From assembly GCA_964651535.1 (NCBI GenBank), contig CAZYYE010000004.1:59029-123028 (forward strand): a DNA stretch of 64,000 bases. Reading direction: 5' to 3'. This DNA is from Terrimesophilobacter sp964651535 (GTDB lineage Bacteria; Actinomycetota; Actinomycetes; Actinomycetales; Microbacteriaceae). Of this stretch, positions 8,309 through 16,351 are shown in pieces (position 1 is the stretch's first letter; each line of letters opens with the position of its first letter). The notes beneath the pieces were generated by a model. The model saw nothing but the letters and a program-made list of their open reading frames with translations. It was not told the origin of the DNA and did not search any database. The translations under genes were made by a program, and so were the position numbers.

Positions 8309-9982
8309 ATGGTGCGAGAAGGCGCTGCCGTTGCAGTGCTGACGGTCGCCGCGCTCCTGACGAGCGCGTGCATCCCGGATCCTGCGCCCGCTCCCACGCC
8401 CGGGTCAGCGGGCAGCACACCGGCGAAGCATCCCATCGACATCGTGGACGGTGGATTCGTCGATGCGCGCACGGGGCAACCGTTTCCCGTGCGCGGCACC
8501 AACTATTTCACCATTGTTTCCGCGGGCGATCGGCTCCAGGACCGCTTCTTCTCGCCGACGGTATTCGACGCGTCGTCCGTGGAGGCCGACTTTCGCGCTC
8601 TCGCGGAGCACGGCTACACAACCGTGCGGCTGTTCATCGATTCGTGCTCTGTCGGCCCGGAGTGCATTTCGCAACTCGGCACGGATGGGCTGAGTGCGAG
8701 GTATCTGGAGTCCATCGCCGAAACCATGCGCATCGCGCTCGACACCGGACTGTTCCTACTACTGACCTCGAATGACCTTCCGGATGGCGGCGAGTACACC
8801 GAGATCGCATATCGGAACGATCCGGCTGTGTTTGCGGGGTATCGCAACAGCGTGTTCCTCACTCCCGCGGGAGCGGGGGCGGCCGTGGCCTATTGGGATG
8901 ATCTACTGACCGGGCTCGAAGAGCTGGGCGCCCCGTTCGAGGCTGTGCTCGCGTGGTCGATTGTGAATGAGATGTGGGTGTTCAAGGAGCAGCCGCCGCT
9001 CAATCTGCGGTCGGGCATCGTCCGCGGCGCGGATGGCGGGAGTTACGACATGGCGGATGCCGCCGATCGACGCGGTCTGGTTCGTGCGGGCTTTGCGCAT
9101 TACATCGATTCCGTTGCTGCCATGATTCGCAGCCACGACCCCGATGCGCTTGTCACGTCGGGATTCTTCGCGCCGCAGTTCCCGAACCCGACGTCGACTG
9201 GCGGCGACTGGTATGTCGACACCGCCCCGCTCATGGGCTCCGTCGATCTTGACTTTTTCGACTTCCATGCGTATCCGGGCGGTGACATCACCATCGCGAA
9301 GCTGGCGGAGAATTTCGGAATGCTGGCGGCCCCGCACATTCCCGTCGTCATGGGCGAACTGGGCGCGTTCCTGCATGACTACTCCACGGTCGAGTCCGCC
9401 GCGCTCGCCCTCCAGCGGTGGACATCCGAATCCTGCGATGTCGGGTTCGACGGCTGGCTTCACTGGGGCTACCTGCGAGCGCCCCTCGCCATCGGCGACG
9501 CGACGTGGGGCCTCGTCGACGAAGACAGCTATCTGCTCCAGGCCCTTTCTCCGACCGAGTGGCCGGATCCGTGCATCCCTACTCTGACGGATCCCGATCG
9601 TGCGCGCTCGGGCACAGCAACGGCTTCCAGTTACCTGCCGGAGGAGCCCCCATCGGCCGCGATCGACGGCGAACCGGGAACCCAGTGGGGCTCTGGCGGT
9701 GATGCGCCGCAGTGGCTCGAGGTGCAGATTCCGGCATCGACCGTGGGCAGCGTGCGGCTGCATGTCGCGCAGTATCCTGCGGGGCGCACGGTGCACGAAG
9801 TGGCGGTTCGACCAGTGGGCGGCGAGTGGCGCACGGTCGGCGTCGCGGACGGCGCGACCGACGATGGTGACGTGGTCACAGTGACTTTTTCCCCGGTCGA
9901 GAATGTCGTAGCGGTGCGGGTGACGACGACAGTAAGTCCATCATGGGTATCGTGGCGTGCGGTGGAAGTGCTCGCGGGGTAG
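8309..9982 (+). CDS. Secreted lipoprotein: GH5-like glycoside hydrolase with discoidin-type C-terminal domain
   Basis: Predicted cell-surface glycosidase or mannanase-like enzyme; the substrate is unknown. The 557-residue precursor has a lipoprotein signal ending LLTSAC with the lipidated cysteine at 21. An (alpha/beta)8 domain at about residues 42-420 has the acid/base glutamate in SIVNEMWVF (E221) and a nucleophile candidate in VVMGELG (E350), as in clan A glycosidases. The last 125 residues (from about 430, GTATASSYLPEEPPSAAIDG) look like an F5/8 type C carbohydrate-binding domain. It stands alone between carD and a tRNA gene, with its own leaderless promoter and terminator. Confidence 0.8.
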   Translation: MVREGAAVAVLTVAALLTSACIPDPAPAPTPGSAGSTPAKHPIDIVDGGFVDARTGQPFPVRGTNYFTIVSAGDRLQDRFFSPTVFDASSVEADFRALAEHGYTTVRLFIDSCSVGPECISQLGTDGLSARYLESIAETMRIALDTGLFLLLTSNDLPDGGEYTEIAYRNDPAVFAGYRNSVFLTPAGAGAAVAYWDDLLTGLEELGAPFEAVLAWSIVNEMWVFKEQPPLNLRSGIVRGADGGSYDMADAADRRGLVRAGFAHYIDSVAAMIRSHDPDALVTSGFFAPQFPNPTSTGGDWYVDTAPLMGSVDLDFFDFHAYPGGDITIAKLAENFGMLAAPHIPVVMGELGAFLHDYSTVESAALALQRWTSESCDVGFDGWLHWGYLRAPLAIGDATWGLVDEDSYLLQALSPTEWPDPCIPTLTDPDRARSGTATASSYLPEEPPSAAIDGEPGTQWGSGGDAPQWLEVQIPASTVGSVRLHVAQYPAGRTVHEVAVRPVGGEWRTVGVADGATDDGDVVTVTFSPVENVVAVRVTTTVSPSWVSWRAVEVLAG

Positions 9983-10012
9983 CGGGCCGGGCCGAGTCAG
10001 AACATGGCCCGC
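9982..10012 (+). terminator. Hairpin after the GH5-like gene
   Basis: GCGGGCC (9982-9988) pairs with GGCCCGC (10006-10012). It starts at the stop codon of the lipoprotein gene and precedes the tRNA gene. There is no strong T tract, so termination is probable rather than certain. Confidence 0.45.
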
Positions 10013-10040
10013 GGGCGGCTAAGATAGCTGACGAGCAACT

Positions 10041-10132
10041 GGAGACGTCGCATAGTCCGGCCTAGTGCACCACCCTGCTAAGGTGGAGTACCCGTAAGGG
10101 TACCGAGGGTTCAAATCCCTCCGTCTCCGCCA
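10041..10132 (+). tRNA. tRNA-Ser (anticodon GCT)
   Basis: Acceptor GGAGACG (10041-10047) pairs with CGTCTCC (10122-10128), discriminator G, and CCA is encoded at 10130-10132. The anticodon stem CCACC/GGTGG encloses CTGCTAA, giving anticodon GCT at 10077-10079. A long variable arm (GTACCCGTAAGGGTAC) confirms a serine tRNA reading AGC and AGU. Confidence 0.96.
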
Positions 10133-10183
10133 ATTTCGGGCAGCTGAGCACTGGCCACTCGGGCCCCAATCAGGGCGAACCAC

Positions 10184-10189
10184 TAGGCT
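10184..10189 (+). promoter_or_regulatory. -10 box of the ATP-grasp operon
   Basis: TAGGCT is followed by six bases and the ATG at 10196, with no Shine-Dalgarno site. It probably drives the three-gene ATP-grasp / alpha-E / transglutaminase operon. Confidence 0.55.
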
Positions 10190-10195
10190 CTGCAC

Positions 10196-11929
10196 ATGGC
10201 GGACCTGTTTGAAGGATACGGCGCCACTTCGCGAACCCGTCGGCGCATAGAACCCTGGGACGAGATGTTCGGCGACATTTCCTCCCCGCACGGCAGCCGG
10301 GTTCGCGCCCCCTATCGCGAGATCCACACCGCGCTCGCCCAAATGACGCAGGACGAATTGCGCGGCCGCACGGAGGCGCTCGCGAGCAGCTACCTGGCCC
10401 AGGGTGTGACGTTCGACTTCGCGGGAGAGGAGCGGCCTTTCCCGCTCGACGCAGTGCCGCGCGTGATCCCTCAGGCAGAGTGGGCCGAGGTTGAGTCGGG
10501 CGTGCAGCAGCGCGTGCTCGCTCTCGAAAAGTTCCTCTCGGATGTCTACGGAGAGCAACGCGCGGTGGCCGACGGCGTCATCCCCGCGCGCTTGATCAGC
10601 TCTTCCAGTCACTTCCATCGGCAGGCTGCGGGTGTTGTGAGCGCAAACGGGGTGCGCATCCAGGTCTCCGGCATCGACCTCATCCGCGACGAACACGGCG
10701 CATGGCGCGTGCTCGAGGACAACGTACGCGTGCCTTCCGGCGTCAGCTATGTCATTTCCAACCGCCGCGTCATGGCGCAAACACTCCCCGAACTTTTCAC
10801 CGCGCTGCGCGTGCGGCCCGTCGGCGACTACCCGCAGAAACTTCTCAACGCGCTGAGGGCAGCCGCACCGGCCGGGGTCGAAGACCCGGTCGCAGTCGTG
10901 CTCACGCCCGGCGTCTACAACTCGGCCTACTTCGAACACGCTCTCCTCGCCCGGCTCATGGGCGTCGAACTTGTGGAGGGCCGCGACCTGTTCTGCTCAG
11001 GAGGGCGCGTCTACATGCGCACGACGGCAGGACCGAGCCGCGTCGACGTGATCTACAAGAGGGTCGACGACGAGTTCATCGACCCCCTCCAGTTCCGCGC
11101 CGATTCCATGCTCGGCTCGCCCGGGCTCATGCTCGCGGCGCGGCTCGGCAATGTGACGATCGCGAACGCCGTAGGCAATGGCGTCGCCGACGACAAACTC
11201 GTATACACCTACCTGCCGGACCTCATCCGCTACTACCTGTCCGAGGAGCCCATCCTCCCCAACGTCGACACGTGGCGGCTCGAGGATCCCGGTGCGCTCG
11301 AAGAGGTGCTGGATCGGCTCGACGAACTCGTCGTCAAGCCCGTGGACGGCTCGGGCGGAAAAGGACTCGTCGTCGGACCGGACGCCACGCGAGCCGAACT
11401 CGACACCCTCGCTGCGCAACTCCGCAAGGACCCGCGCGGCTGGATCGCGCAGCCCGTCGTCCAGCTCTCCACCATCCCGACCCTCGTCGACGACGGGATG
11501 CGGCCACGGCACGCCGACCTTCGCCCCTTCGCCGTGAATGACGGCAACGAGGTGTGGGTGCTCCCCGGTGGCCTCACCCGGGTGGCCATGCCGGAAGGCC
11601 AGCTCGTGGTGAACAGTTCGCAGGGCGGTGGATCGAAAGACACGTGGGTCGTCGGGCACGAACCCCTGCGCACCGCGTACCACGACGTTGGGAACCTTGT
11701 GGAGGATCAGGCCACCGTCACCGAGGCGATCACGATCATCCGGCCAGAGGATCTCGAGCGGGAACGCGAGCGTGTGCGCAACCGGACGCGCGACCAGGTG
11801 GTTCCCGATGCACCCCAGCAAATACAGCCGCAACAGCAGCAGCAACAGGACGAGGGCGAGCAGCCGATCCCTCCTGCGGGGGCCGCGCGCATCACGGCTC
11901 GCCTCGATGAGGGGAGCGAGCCATGCTGA
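10196..11929 (+). CDS. Circularly permuted type 2 ATP-grasp protein
   Basis: A putative ATP-dependent amide ligase (DUF404/DUF407 family) thought from comparative genomics to make or tag peptides; no substrate is established. The 577-residue protein shows VLEDNVRVPSGVSYV at about residue 177 and PYREIHTALAQ near the start. Its nucleotide-binding segment LVVKPVDGSGGKGLVVGP lies at about 378 and the VLPGGLTRVA / SSQGGGSKDTW end motif at about 460-485. The C-terminus carries a glutamine run (QPQQQQQQDEGEQP), probably unstructured. It overlaps the alpha-E gene by seven bases, the first of three genes always found together. Confidence 0.9.
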   Translation: MADLFEGYGATSRTRRRIEPWDEMFGDISSPHGSRVRAPYREIHTALAQMTQDELRGRTEALASSYLAQGVTFDFAGEERPFPLDAVPRVIPQAEWAEVESGVQQRVLALEKFLSDVYGEQRAVADGVIPARLISSSSHFHRQAAGVVSANGVRIQVSGIDLIRDEHGAWRVLEDNVRVPSGVSYVISNRRVMAQTLPELFTALRVRPVGDYPQKLLNALRAAAPAGVEDPVAVVLTPGVYNSAYFEHALLARLMGVELVEGRDLFCSGGRVYMRTTAGPSRVDVIYKRVDDEFIDPLQFRADSMLGSPGLMLAARLGNVTIANAVGNGVADDKLVYTYLPDLIRYYLSEEPILPNVDTWRLEDPGALEEVLDRLDELVVKPVDGSGGKGLVVGPDATRAELDTLAAQLRKDPRGWIAQPVVQLSTIPTLVDDGMRPRHADLRPFAVNDGNEVWVLPGGLTRVAMPEGQLVVNSSQGGGSKDTWVVGHEPLRTAYHDVGNLVEDQATVTEAITIIRPEDLERERERVRNRTRDQVVPDAPQQIQPQQQQQQDEGEQPIPPAGAARITARLDEGSEPC

Positions 11930-12852
11930 GCCGCATCGCCGAATCCCTGTTCTGGATCGGGCGCTACATCGAACGCAGCGACGGCACCGCCCGCATCCTC
12001 GATGTGCACCTTCAACTGCTGCTCGAAGACCCCTGGATCGAAGAAGACACCGCCTGCCGTTTGCTGTTGAGCGTCATGGGAACCGAAGCACCCGACGACA
12101 CCGAAGTCACGAGGACCGACGTGCTGGAGTTCCTCGCGCTCGACCGCGACCAGCCGGCATCCATCGCATTCTCGCTCAACGCGGCGAGGGAGAACGCGCG
12201 TCGAGCGCGCGAAGTCGTGAGCACCGAACTGTGGGAGGCGCTCAACACGACGCGCGCCCGGATGCCGCATCGAGTCGCGAGCGACAAGGTGCACGAGTTC
12301 TTCACGTGGGCGCGCGAACGCAGCGCGCTCGCCATCGGCATCATGGAATCCTCGGCCAGCCGCGACGAGACGTGGCGGTTCTTCAATCTCGGCCGGGCGC
12401 TCGAACGCGCCGACATGACGGCGAGACTTCTCGCTACGCGATCGCTCTCGGAAGCATCCGGCCCATCCTGGACCACGATCCTCCGATCGGTGGGCGCGTA
12501 TGAGGCCTACCTCCGCACCTACCGCGGGATGCCGAGCGCTCTCCACGCCGCCGAATTCCTGCTTCTCGACCGATTGTTCCCGCGCAGCATCATCTATTCG
12601 CTGTCCCGCGCCGAAGAGTACATGCGCGAACTCGAACCGCGTTCCGACCGCGTGGGCGTGGGCGACTCCGCGCAGCGGCTGCTCGGCCAGATTCGCAGCG
12701 AACTCGAGTACCGGTCGATCGCCGACATCATCGAGGATCTGCCGCAGCACATGGACGATGTGCAGGCGGCGACGAGCGCCGCGAGCGAAGCGATCCGCTC
12801 ACGCTACTTCCCCGCGAACGATGTGTCCCAGTGGGTGGGTGAGCGCACATGA
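11923..12852 (+). CDS. Alpha-E domain protein
   Basis: An all-helical protein (DUF403, alpha-E family) of 309 residues with no known activity. It starts MLSRIAESLFWIGRYIERSD, the family hallmark, and contains FLALDRDQPASIAFSLN and HEFFTWARERSALAIGIM. It is thought to work with the ATP-grasp enzyme encoded just upstream, with which it overlaps by seven bases. Its stop overlaps the ATG of the transglutaminase gene (ATGA). The tight coupling supports a complex or a common pathway for the three products. Confidence 0.9.
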   Translation: MLSRIAESLFWIGRYIERSDGTARILDVHLQLLLEDPWIEEDTACRLLLSVMGTEAPDDTEVTRTDVLEFLALDRDQPASIAFSLNAARENARRAREVVSTELWEALNTTRARMPHRVASDKVHEFFTWARERSALAIGIMESSASRDETWRFFNLGRALERADMTARLLATRSLSEASGPSWTTILRSVGAYEAYLRTYRGMPSALHAAEFLLLDRLFPRSIIYSLSRAEEYMRELEPRSDRVGVGDSAQRLLGQIRSELEYRSIADIIEDLPQHMDDVQAATSAASEAIRSRYFPANDVSQWVGERT

Positions 12853-13691
12853 ACCGGCTTCGGATCAAGCACGTCACCGGGTTCCGGTACGACGGCGACG
12901 TGACCGCGTCCTACAACGAAGCGCGGATGCTTCCCGTAACATCCGAAGGCCAGCTCGTGCTGTACGCCAACCTCGAGGTGTTTCCGAACTCTCTCAACCA
13001 CAACTACGTGGACTACTGGGGAACGCGGGTGTCTTCGTTCGAGATACTCACACCGCACGACGAATTGTCGCTCACCGCGACGAGTCTCGTCGAGGTGAGA
13101 CCCCGTGACCATCGCGAACGGCACCTCGACTGGTCTGCGCTCGGCATAGAAATGGAACGCGCAACGTCCTACGTGGAACAGCTCGTGCAGACCCCGCCGA
13201 CCGCGCCGCCGGAAAGCGTGATCGCGATTGCCCGGGATGCGATCGCATCGAACAGCCCGTGCGATGCTGCGCTCGCGATCTGCACGGCCATCGGCGAACA
13301 GATCGAGTACGTGCCGGGATCCACGGGCGTCCACACGACCGCCGCGGAAGCCTGGTCCCAGAAGAAGGGCGTCTGCCAGGACATCGCCCACCTGGCGATC
13401 GGCGCTCTGCGCTCGGTCGGAATCCCTGCACGGTATGTGAGCGGGTACCTGCACCCGGACCCGGATGCCGTACTCGGCCAGACCGTCGTCGGCGAGTCCC
13501 ATGCGTGGGTGGAGTGGTTCTGCGGGGACTGGCGCGGATTCGACCCCACAAACCTCATTGACATCGGCGACCGCCACGTCGCCGTCGGTCGAGGTCGCGA
13601 CTACAACGATGTTGCGCCGCTGCGCGGAGTGTACGCGGGGCAGCATGCTTCCACCCTGTTCGTCACGGTGGAGATCACGCGCGAAGCCTAG
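12849..13691 (+). CDS. Transglutaminase-like cysteine peptidase
   Basis: A papain-fold transglutaminase-like protein of 280 residues, the third partner of the ATP-grasp / alpha-E cluster. The N-terminal beta-rich domain (about residues 1-115, HVTGFRYDGDVTASYNEARM) is typical of this group. The catalytic triad is visible: C176 in KKGVCQDIAHLA, H218 in GESHAWVEW and D232 in GFDPTN. It may cut or link the peptide product of the ATP-grasp ligase; that role is inferred from genome context in the literature. No signal peptide. It ends 16 bases from the convergent sigma factor gene. Confidence 0.9.
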   Translation: MNRLRIKHVTGFRYDGDVTASYNEARMLPVTSEGQLVLYANLEVFPNSLNHNYVDYWGTRVSSFEILTPHDELSLTATSLVEVRPRDHRERHLDWSALGIEMERATSYVEQLVQTPPTAPPESVIAIARDAIASNSPCDAALAICTAIGEQIEYVPGSTGVHTTAAEAWSQKKGVCQDIAHLAIGALRSVGIPARYVSGYLHPDPDAVLGQTVVGESHAWVEWFCGDWRGFDPTNLIDIGDRHVAVGRGRDYNDVAPLRGVYAGQHASTLFVTVEITREA

Positions 13692-13707
13692 GTCGACCGA
13701 CTTGGGC

Positions 13708-14589
13708 TCAGCGCCACAGCGTGAGCTTGTCGGGATTGCGGACGATGTAGACATCCGTCACAACTCCACCGGCCACGGTGACGGAAACGATCGAATCGAC
13801 TTCACCGTCGATCGTGACGAGGAATGCGAGCCCGTCGCCCGTGATCGTTGGCTCGACGATTGCCGTCGGCTGAAGGTGAGGCAGGCCCAGCACGAATCTG
13901 GCTACCCGATCGGCACCAGTTACCGGTTTGCGTGCAGCAGAAACCTTGCCGCCGCCATCCGTCCGCAGAACGACGTCAGGGTCGAGTAGCGCAACCAGCT
14001 CCGCGAGGTCTCCTGTCGCGGTCGCTCTCGCAAACGCCTGCGCAACGACATCGTGCTGATCTCGACTCGAGATCACCGAGCGGCGTTCCCTCACCCTGCG
14101 TCGTGCCTGCGAGGCGAGTTGGCGTGCGGCTGCCGGCGTTCGTCCCACGGTTTCGGCGATCTCGTCAAAGGGCACTCCGAAAACGTCATGCAACACAAAG
14201 GCCACCCGCTCAGCCGGGGAAAGCGAATCGATGACGACGAGGAGTGCGGTCGAAACTGTGTCGTCAAGGGTGACTTGGTCCGCCGGGTCGCGCGGCGCGG
14301 ATGCGGCAATCGAAGACGCGCCCGGCACCGGCTCCGGCAGCCATTCCCCCACATACCTCTCCCTGCGGGCACGAGCGGAACCCAGCATGTCGAGACAGAC
14401 CCGGCCCGCGACGCGGGTGAGCCACGCGGCCGGATTTCGAATCTCAGCGCGCTGGGCATCCGTCAACTGATACCAGCGCACGTACGTCTCCTGAACGGCA
14501 TCCTCGGCGTCGGCGACAGTGCCGAGCATTCGATAGGCGAGCCCAAGCAGTTGTGAGCGCTCGCGGTCGCGCGTGTCACCGTGATTCAT
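13708..14589 (-). CDS. ECF41-type RNA polymerase sigma factor with SnoaL-like C-terminal domain
   Basis: An extracytoplasmic-function sigma factor of 293 residues (SigJ-like). Sigma region 2 is around GLAYRMLGTVADAEDAVQET, region 4 around VAFVLHDVFGVPFDEIAE. The C-terminal extension of about 110 residues has an NTF2/SnoaL fold signature and carries the two markers of group ECF41, DGGGK and NPDKL. In that group the extension acts as a built-in regulator in place of an anti-sigma factor. ATG 14589 follows GAGAGGAG by eight bases; the ATG six codons upstream lacks a site. The divergent oxidoreductase is the usual ECF41 partner and probable target. Confidence 0.88.
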   Translation of the reverse strand: MNHGDTRDRERSQLLGLAYRMLGTVADAEDAVQETYVRWYQLTDAQRAEIRNPAAWLTRVAGRVCLDMLGSARARRERYVGEWLPEPVPGASSIAASAPRDPADQVTLDDTVSTALLVVIDSLSPAERVAFVLHDVFGVPFDEIAETVGRTPAAARQLASQARRRVRERRSVISSRDQHDVVAQAFARATATGDLAELVALLDPDVVLRTDGGGKVSAARKPVTGADRVARFVLGLPHLQPTAIVEPTITGDGLAFLVTIDGEVDSIVSVTVAGGVVTDVYIVRNPDKLTLWR

Positions 14590-14644
14590 GCTGGACTCCT
14601 CTCGCATAACCGACGATATAGCCCGCGAGAATGTGAGCGTTCGA

Positions 14645-14671
14645 CCTCACAATCTCGAGTGCTGCGTCGTC
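14645..14671 (+). promoter_or_regulatory. Candidate ECF41 promoter of the oxidoreductase gene
   Basis: CCTCACA (14645-14651) and CGTC (14668-14671) are separated by 16 bases and lie 37-63 bases upstream of the ATG at 14708. Reported ECF41 promoters have TGTCACA and CGTC elements at about this spacing, so this site differs by two bases in the -35. The assignment is inferred from the neighbouring sigma gene. Confidence 0.45.
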
Positions 14672-14707
14672 GAATTGGTAAAGGCACTCATCTGGAAAGG
14701 ACTTTCA

Positions 14708-15448
14708 ATGAAAATCGCAGTTGCAGGAGGCACGGGAACTGTCGGCAGCCTCACGGTGGATTCGATTCGGGAGGCGGGCCATGAGCCTGTCGTGCTGACC
14801 CGGTCGAACGGTGTGGATCTTGTGACGGGGAACGGGTTGGACCCGGCGCTCGTCGGCGTCGAATCCATCATCGACCTCGTGAATGTCCCGACGCTCTCAC
14901 CGCGCGAAGCAACGACATTCTTCAGAGCAGCGAGCGGAAACCTCGTCGCCTCCGCCGCTCGCAACGGCGTAAGGCACGTCGTGCTGCTGTCGATCGTCGG
15001 CATCGATCGAGTGCCGCACGGTTACTACGCAGGCAAGGTCGCGCAGGAGGAAGTCGTTGAGCGGTCACCCGTTCCGTGGACGATTCTGAGAGCAACCCAG
15101 TTCCACGAGTTCGCGGCGCAGATGTTCCGTCAGGCGAGATTCGGCCCGCTCCACATTGCACCGCGCGCGCGAATCCAACCGATCGCCGCGCGCGAGGTTG
15201 CGCAGCGGCTCACCGCGATCGCGATCCGAGACGCGCAGGGGCGCACGCACGACCTTGCGGGCCCACGCGAGGAGAAACTCGACGAAATGGTCAGGGCATA
15301 CGCGCGGACAATCGGTTACCGAGGCTGGATGCCGTCGATCAGTGTTCCCGGCGGCCAAATGAAGGGGATGCGCGCGGGCCACGTTCTTCCGGGACCGGAC
15401 GCAGTGCACGGCTCGCAAACGTTTGCCGAGTGGCTCGGCGGGCGCTGA
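14708..15448 (+). CDS. NAD(P)-binding SDR/NmrA-like oxidoreductase
   Basis: An atypical short-chain dehydrogenase of 246 residues with the N-terminal dinucleotide loop VAGGTGTVGSLTV at about residues 4-16. It resembles NmrA/YbjT-like proteins (LLSIVGIDRVPHGYYAGK, then PWTILRATQFHEF), which bind NAD(P) and often lack a complete catalytic tetrad; here YYAGK supplies Tyr and Lys. GGAAAGGA lies seven bases before ATG 14708. Its position divergent from an ECF41 sigma factor is the standard ECF41-oxidoreductase pairing, so it is probably induced by that sigma factor. The substrate is unknown. Confidence 0.85.
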   Translation: MKIAVAGGTGTVGSLTVDSIREAGHEPVVLTRSNGVDLVTGNGLDPALVGVESIIDLVNVPTLSPREATTFFRAASGNLVASAARNGVRHVVLLSIVGIDRVPHGYYAGKVAQEEVVERSPVPWTILRATQFHEFAAQMFRQARFGPLHIAPRARIQPIAAREVAQRLTAIAIRDAQGRTHDLAGPREEKLDEMVRAYARTIGYRGWMPSISVPGGQMKGMRAGHVLPGPDAVHGSQTFAEWLGGR

Positions 15449-15462
15449 AATCGCCAGCCGGA

Positions 15463-16212
15463 TCAGCGTCGCTTCTTCTCTGCGAGCGCCTCGGCGCGCT
15501 CGGCGAGCCTGCGTTGCACGGCATCCTGCGCTTCGTCGATGAAGTCGTCCTCGAGCGGCGCGTTCGCGTGGTCGTTGTGCCCGTGATACTTCTCGATGTA
15601 GGCATCCAGCACAGGCCCTGACTCCCACGACGTGATGAGGCTGTACCGCGGCGCGTCGCCCGCGTGCCAGACGGCGTGCCAAAAACGTTGCGTGTCGACG
15701 ATCACTTGCATGCCGGCGGGGAGCGGAAGCCGGATCTCCGTCGCGGGATCGTAACGCTCCTCGCGAAGTACGAGGTATGAGTCCGGATCATCCGTGAGGT
15801 TGAAGAATCCGCGGACGATCCAGCCCGTCTCATCCGGGTTCAGCCGGTTGTTGTCATCCTGATGGAGGTTGTAGAGGGCGTCAATGTACGAAGTCGGCTG
15901 AAGTTCGATCACGCGGCACCGGCCGACATTCGCGCCCGGCTCTTTCGCGCGACGGGTGAGCTGCGGCGCCTTGCCGACCTGCGAGTCGATCCACACTCCG
16001 TCTTTATCGGTGCGCGGCGGATCGTGATGCCAGAATCCGTTCACCTCGATCTCGCCCTGCGCGCTCGCGAGAGGGGCGAATCGGGTGTCGCCGGAGGACT
16101 TCCAGTCGACGAACTCCAGATCCAGCCACTCCTGCGGGTCCGCCGCCTGGTTGTAGCGGTCGAGGATGACGAAGCCCTTTTCGTCCAGGAGTGCCGACTT
16201 GATGTAGCTCAT
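15463..16212 (-). CDS. Uncharacterised protein, possible Fe(II)/2-oxoglutarate dioxygenase fold
   Basis: Function not recognised with confidence. The 249-residue protein begins MSYIKSALLDEKGFVILDRY, like proteins of the phytanoyl-CoA-hydroxylase / cupin type. It contains a possible metal facial triad: His and Asp in YNLHQDDNN and a distal His in RFWHAVWH, followed by RYSLITSWESG whose Arg could bind 2-oxoglutarate. The C-terminus is a charged helix rich in Glu, Arg and Lys. ATG 16212 has GGAAGG seven bases upstream; the longer frame is rejected. It stands alone, divergent from the Pr6Pr gene. Confidence 0.6.
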   Translation of the reverse strand: MSYIKSALLDEKGFVILDRYNQAADPQEWLDLEFVDWKSSGDTRFAPLASAQGEIEVNGFWHHDPPRTDKDGVWIDSQVGKAPQLTRRAKEPGANVGRCRVIELQPTSYIDALYNLHQDDNNRLNPDETGWIVRGFFNLTDDPDSYLVLREERYDPATEIRLPLPAGMQVIVDTQRFWHAVWHAGDAPRYSLITSWESGPVLDAYIEKYHGHNDHANAPLEDDFIDEAQDAVQRRLAERAEALAEKKRR

Positions 16213-16339
16213 GGTGGCACCTTCCTTGTCGTAACGGGCGCGAGGATGCCCGCTCGCCTGACAAAACCCTAACAGCGCGCGCGTAGGGCGGGGGCGGACA
16301 CGGCGGCCGCAAACCCCGGTATCGGGTTGCCGCGCGCCA

Positions 16340-16345
16340 TAAGAT
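16340..16345 (+). promoter_or_regulatory. -10 box of the Pr6Pr gene
   Basis: TAAGAT is followed by six bases and the ATG at 16352, without a Shine-Dalgarno site. Confidence 0.55.
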
Positions 16346-16351
16346 CGCACC

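Noticed and set aside
5390..10132. tRNA-Ser genes as attachment sites of an integrated element
   Set aside because: No integrase, no repeated tRNA 3' end, and the DNA between and around them carries ordinary chromosomal genes.
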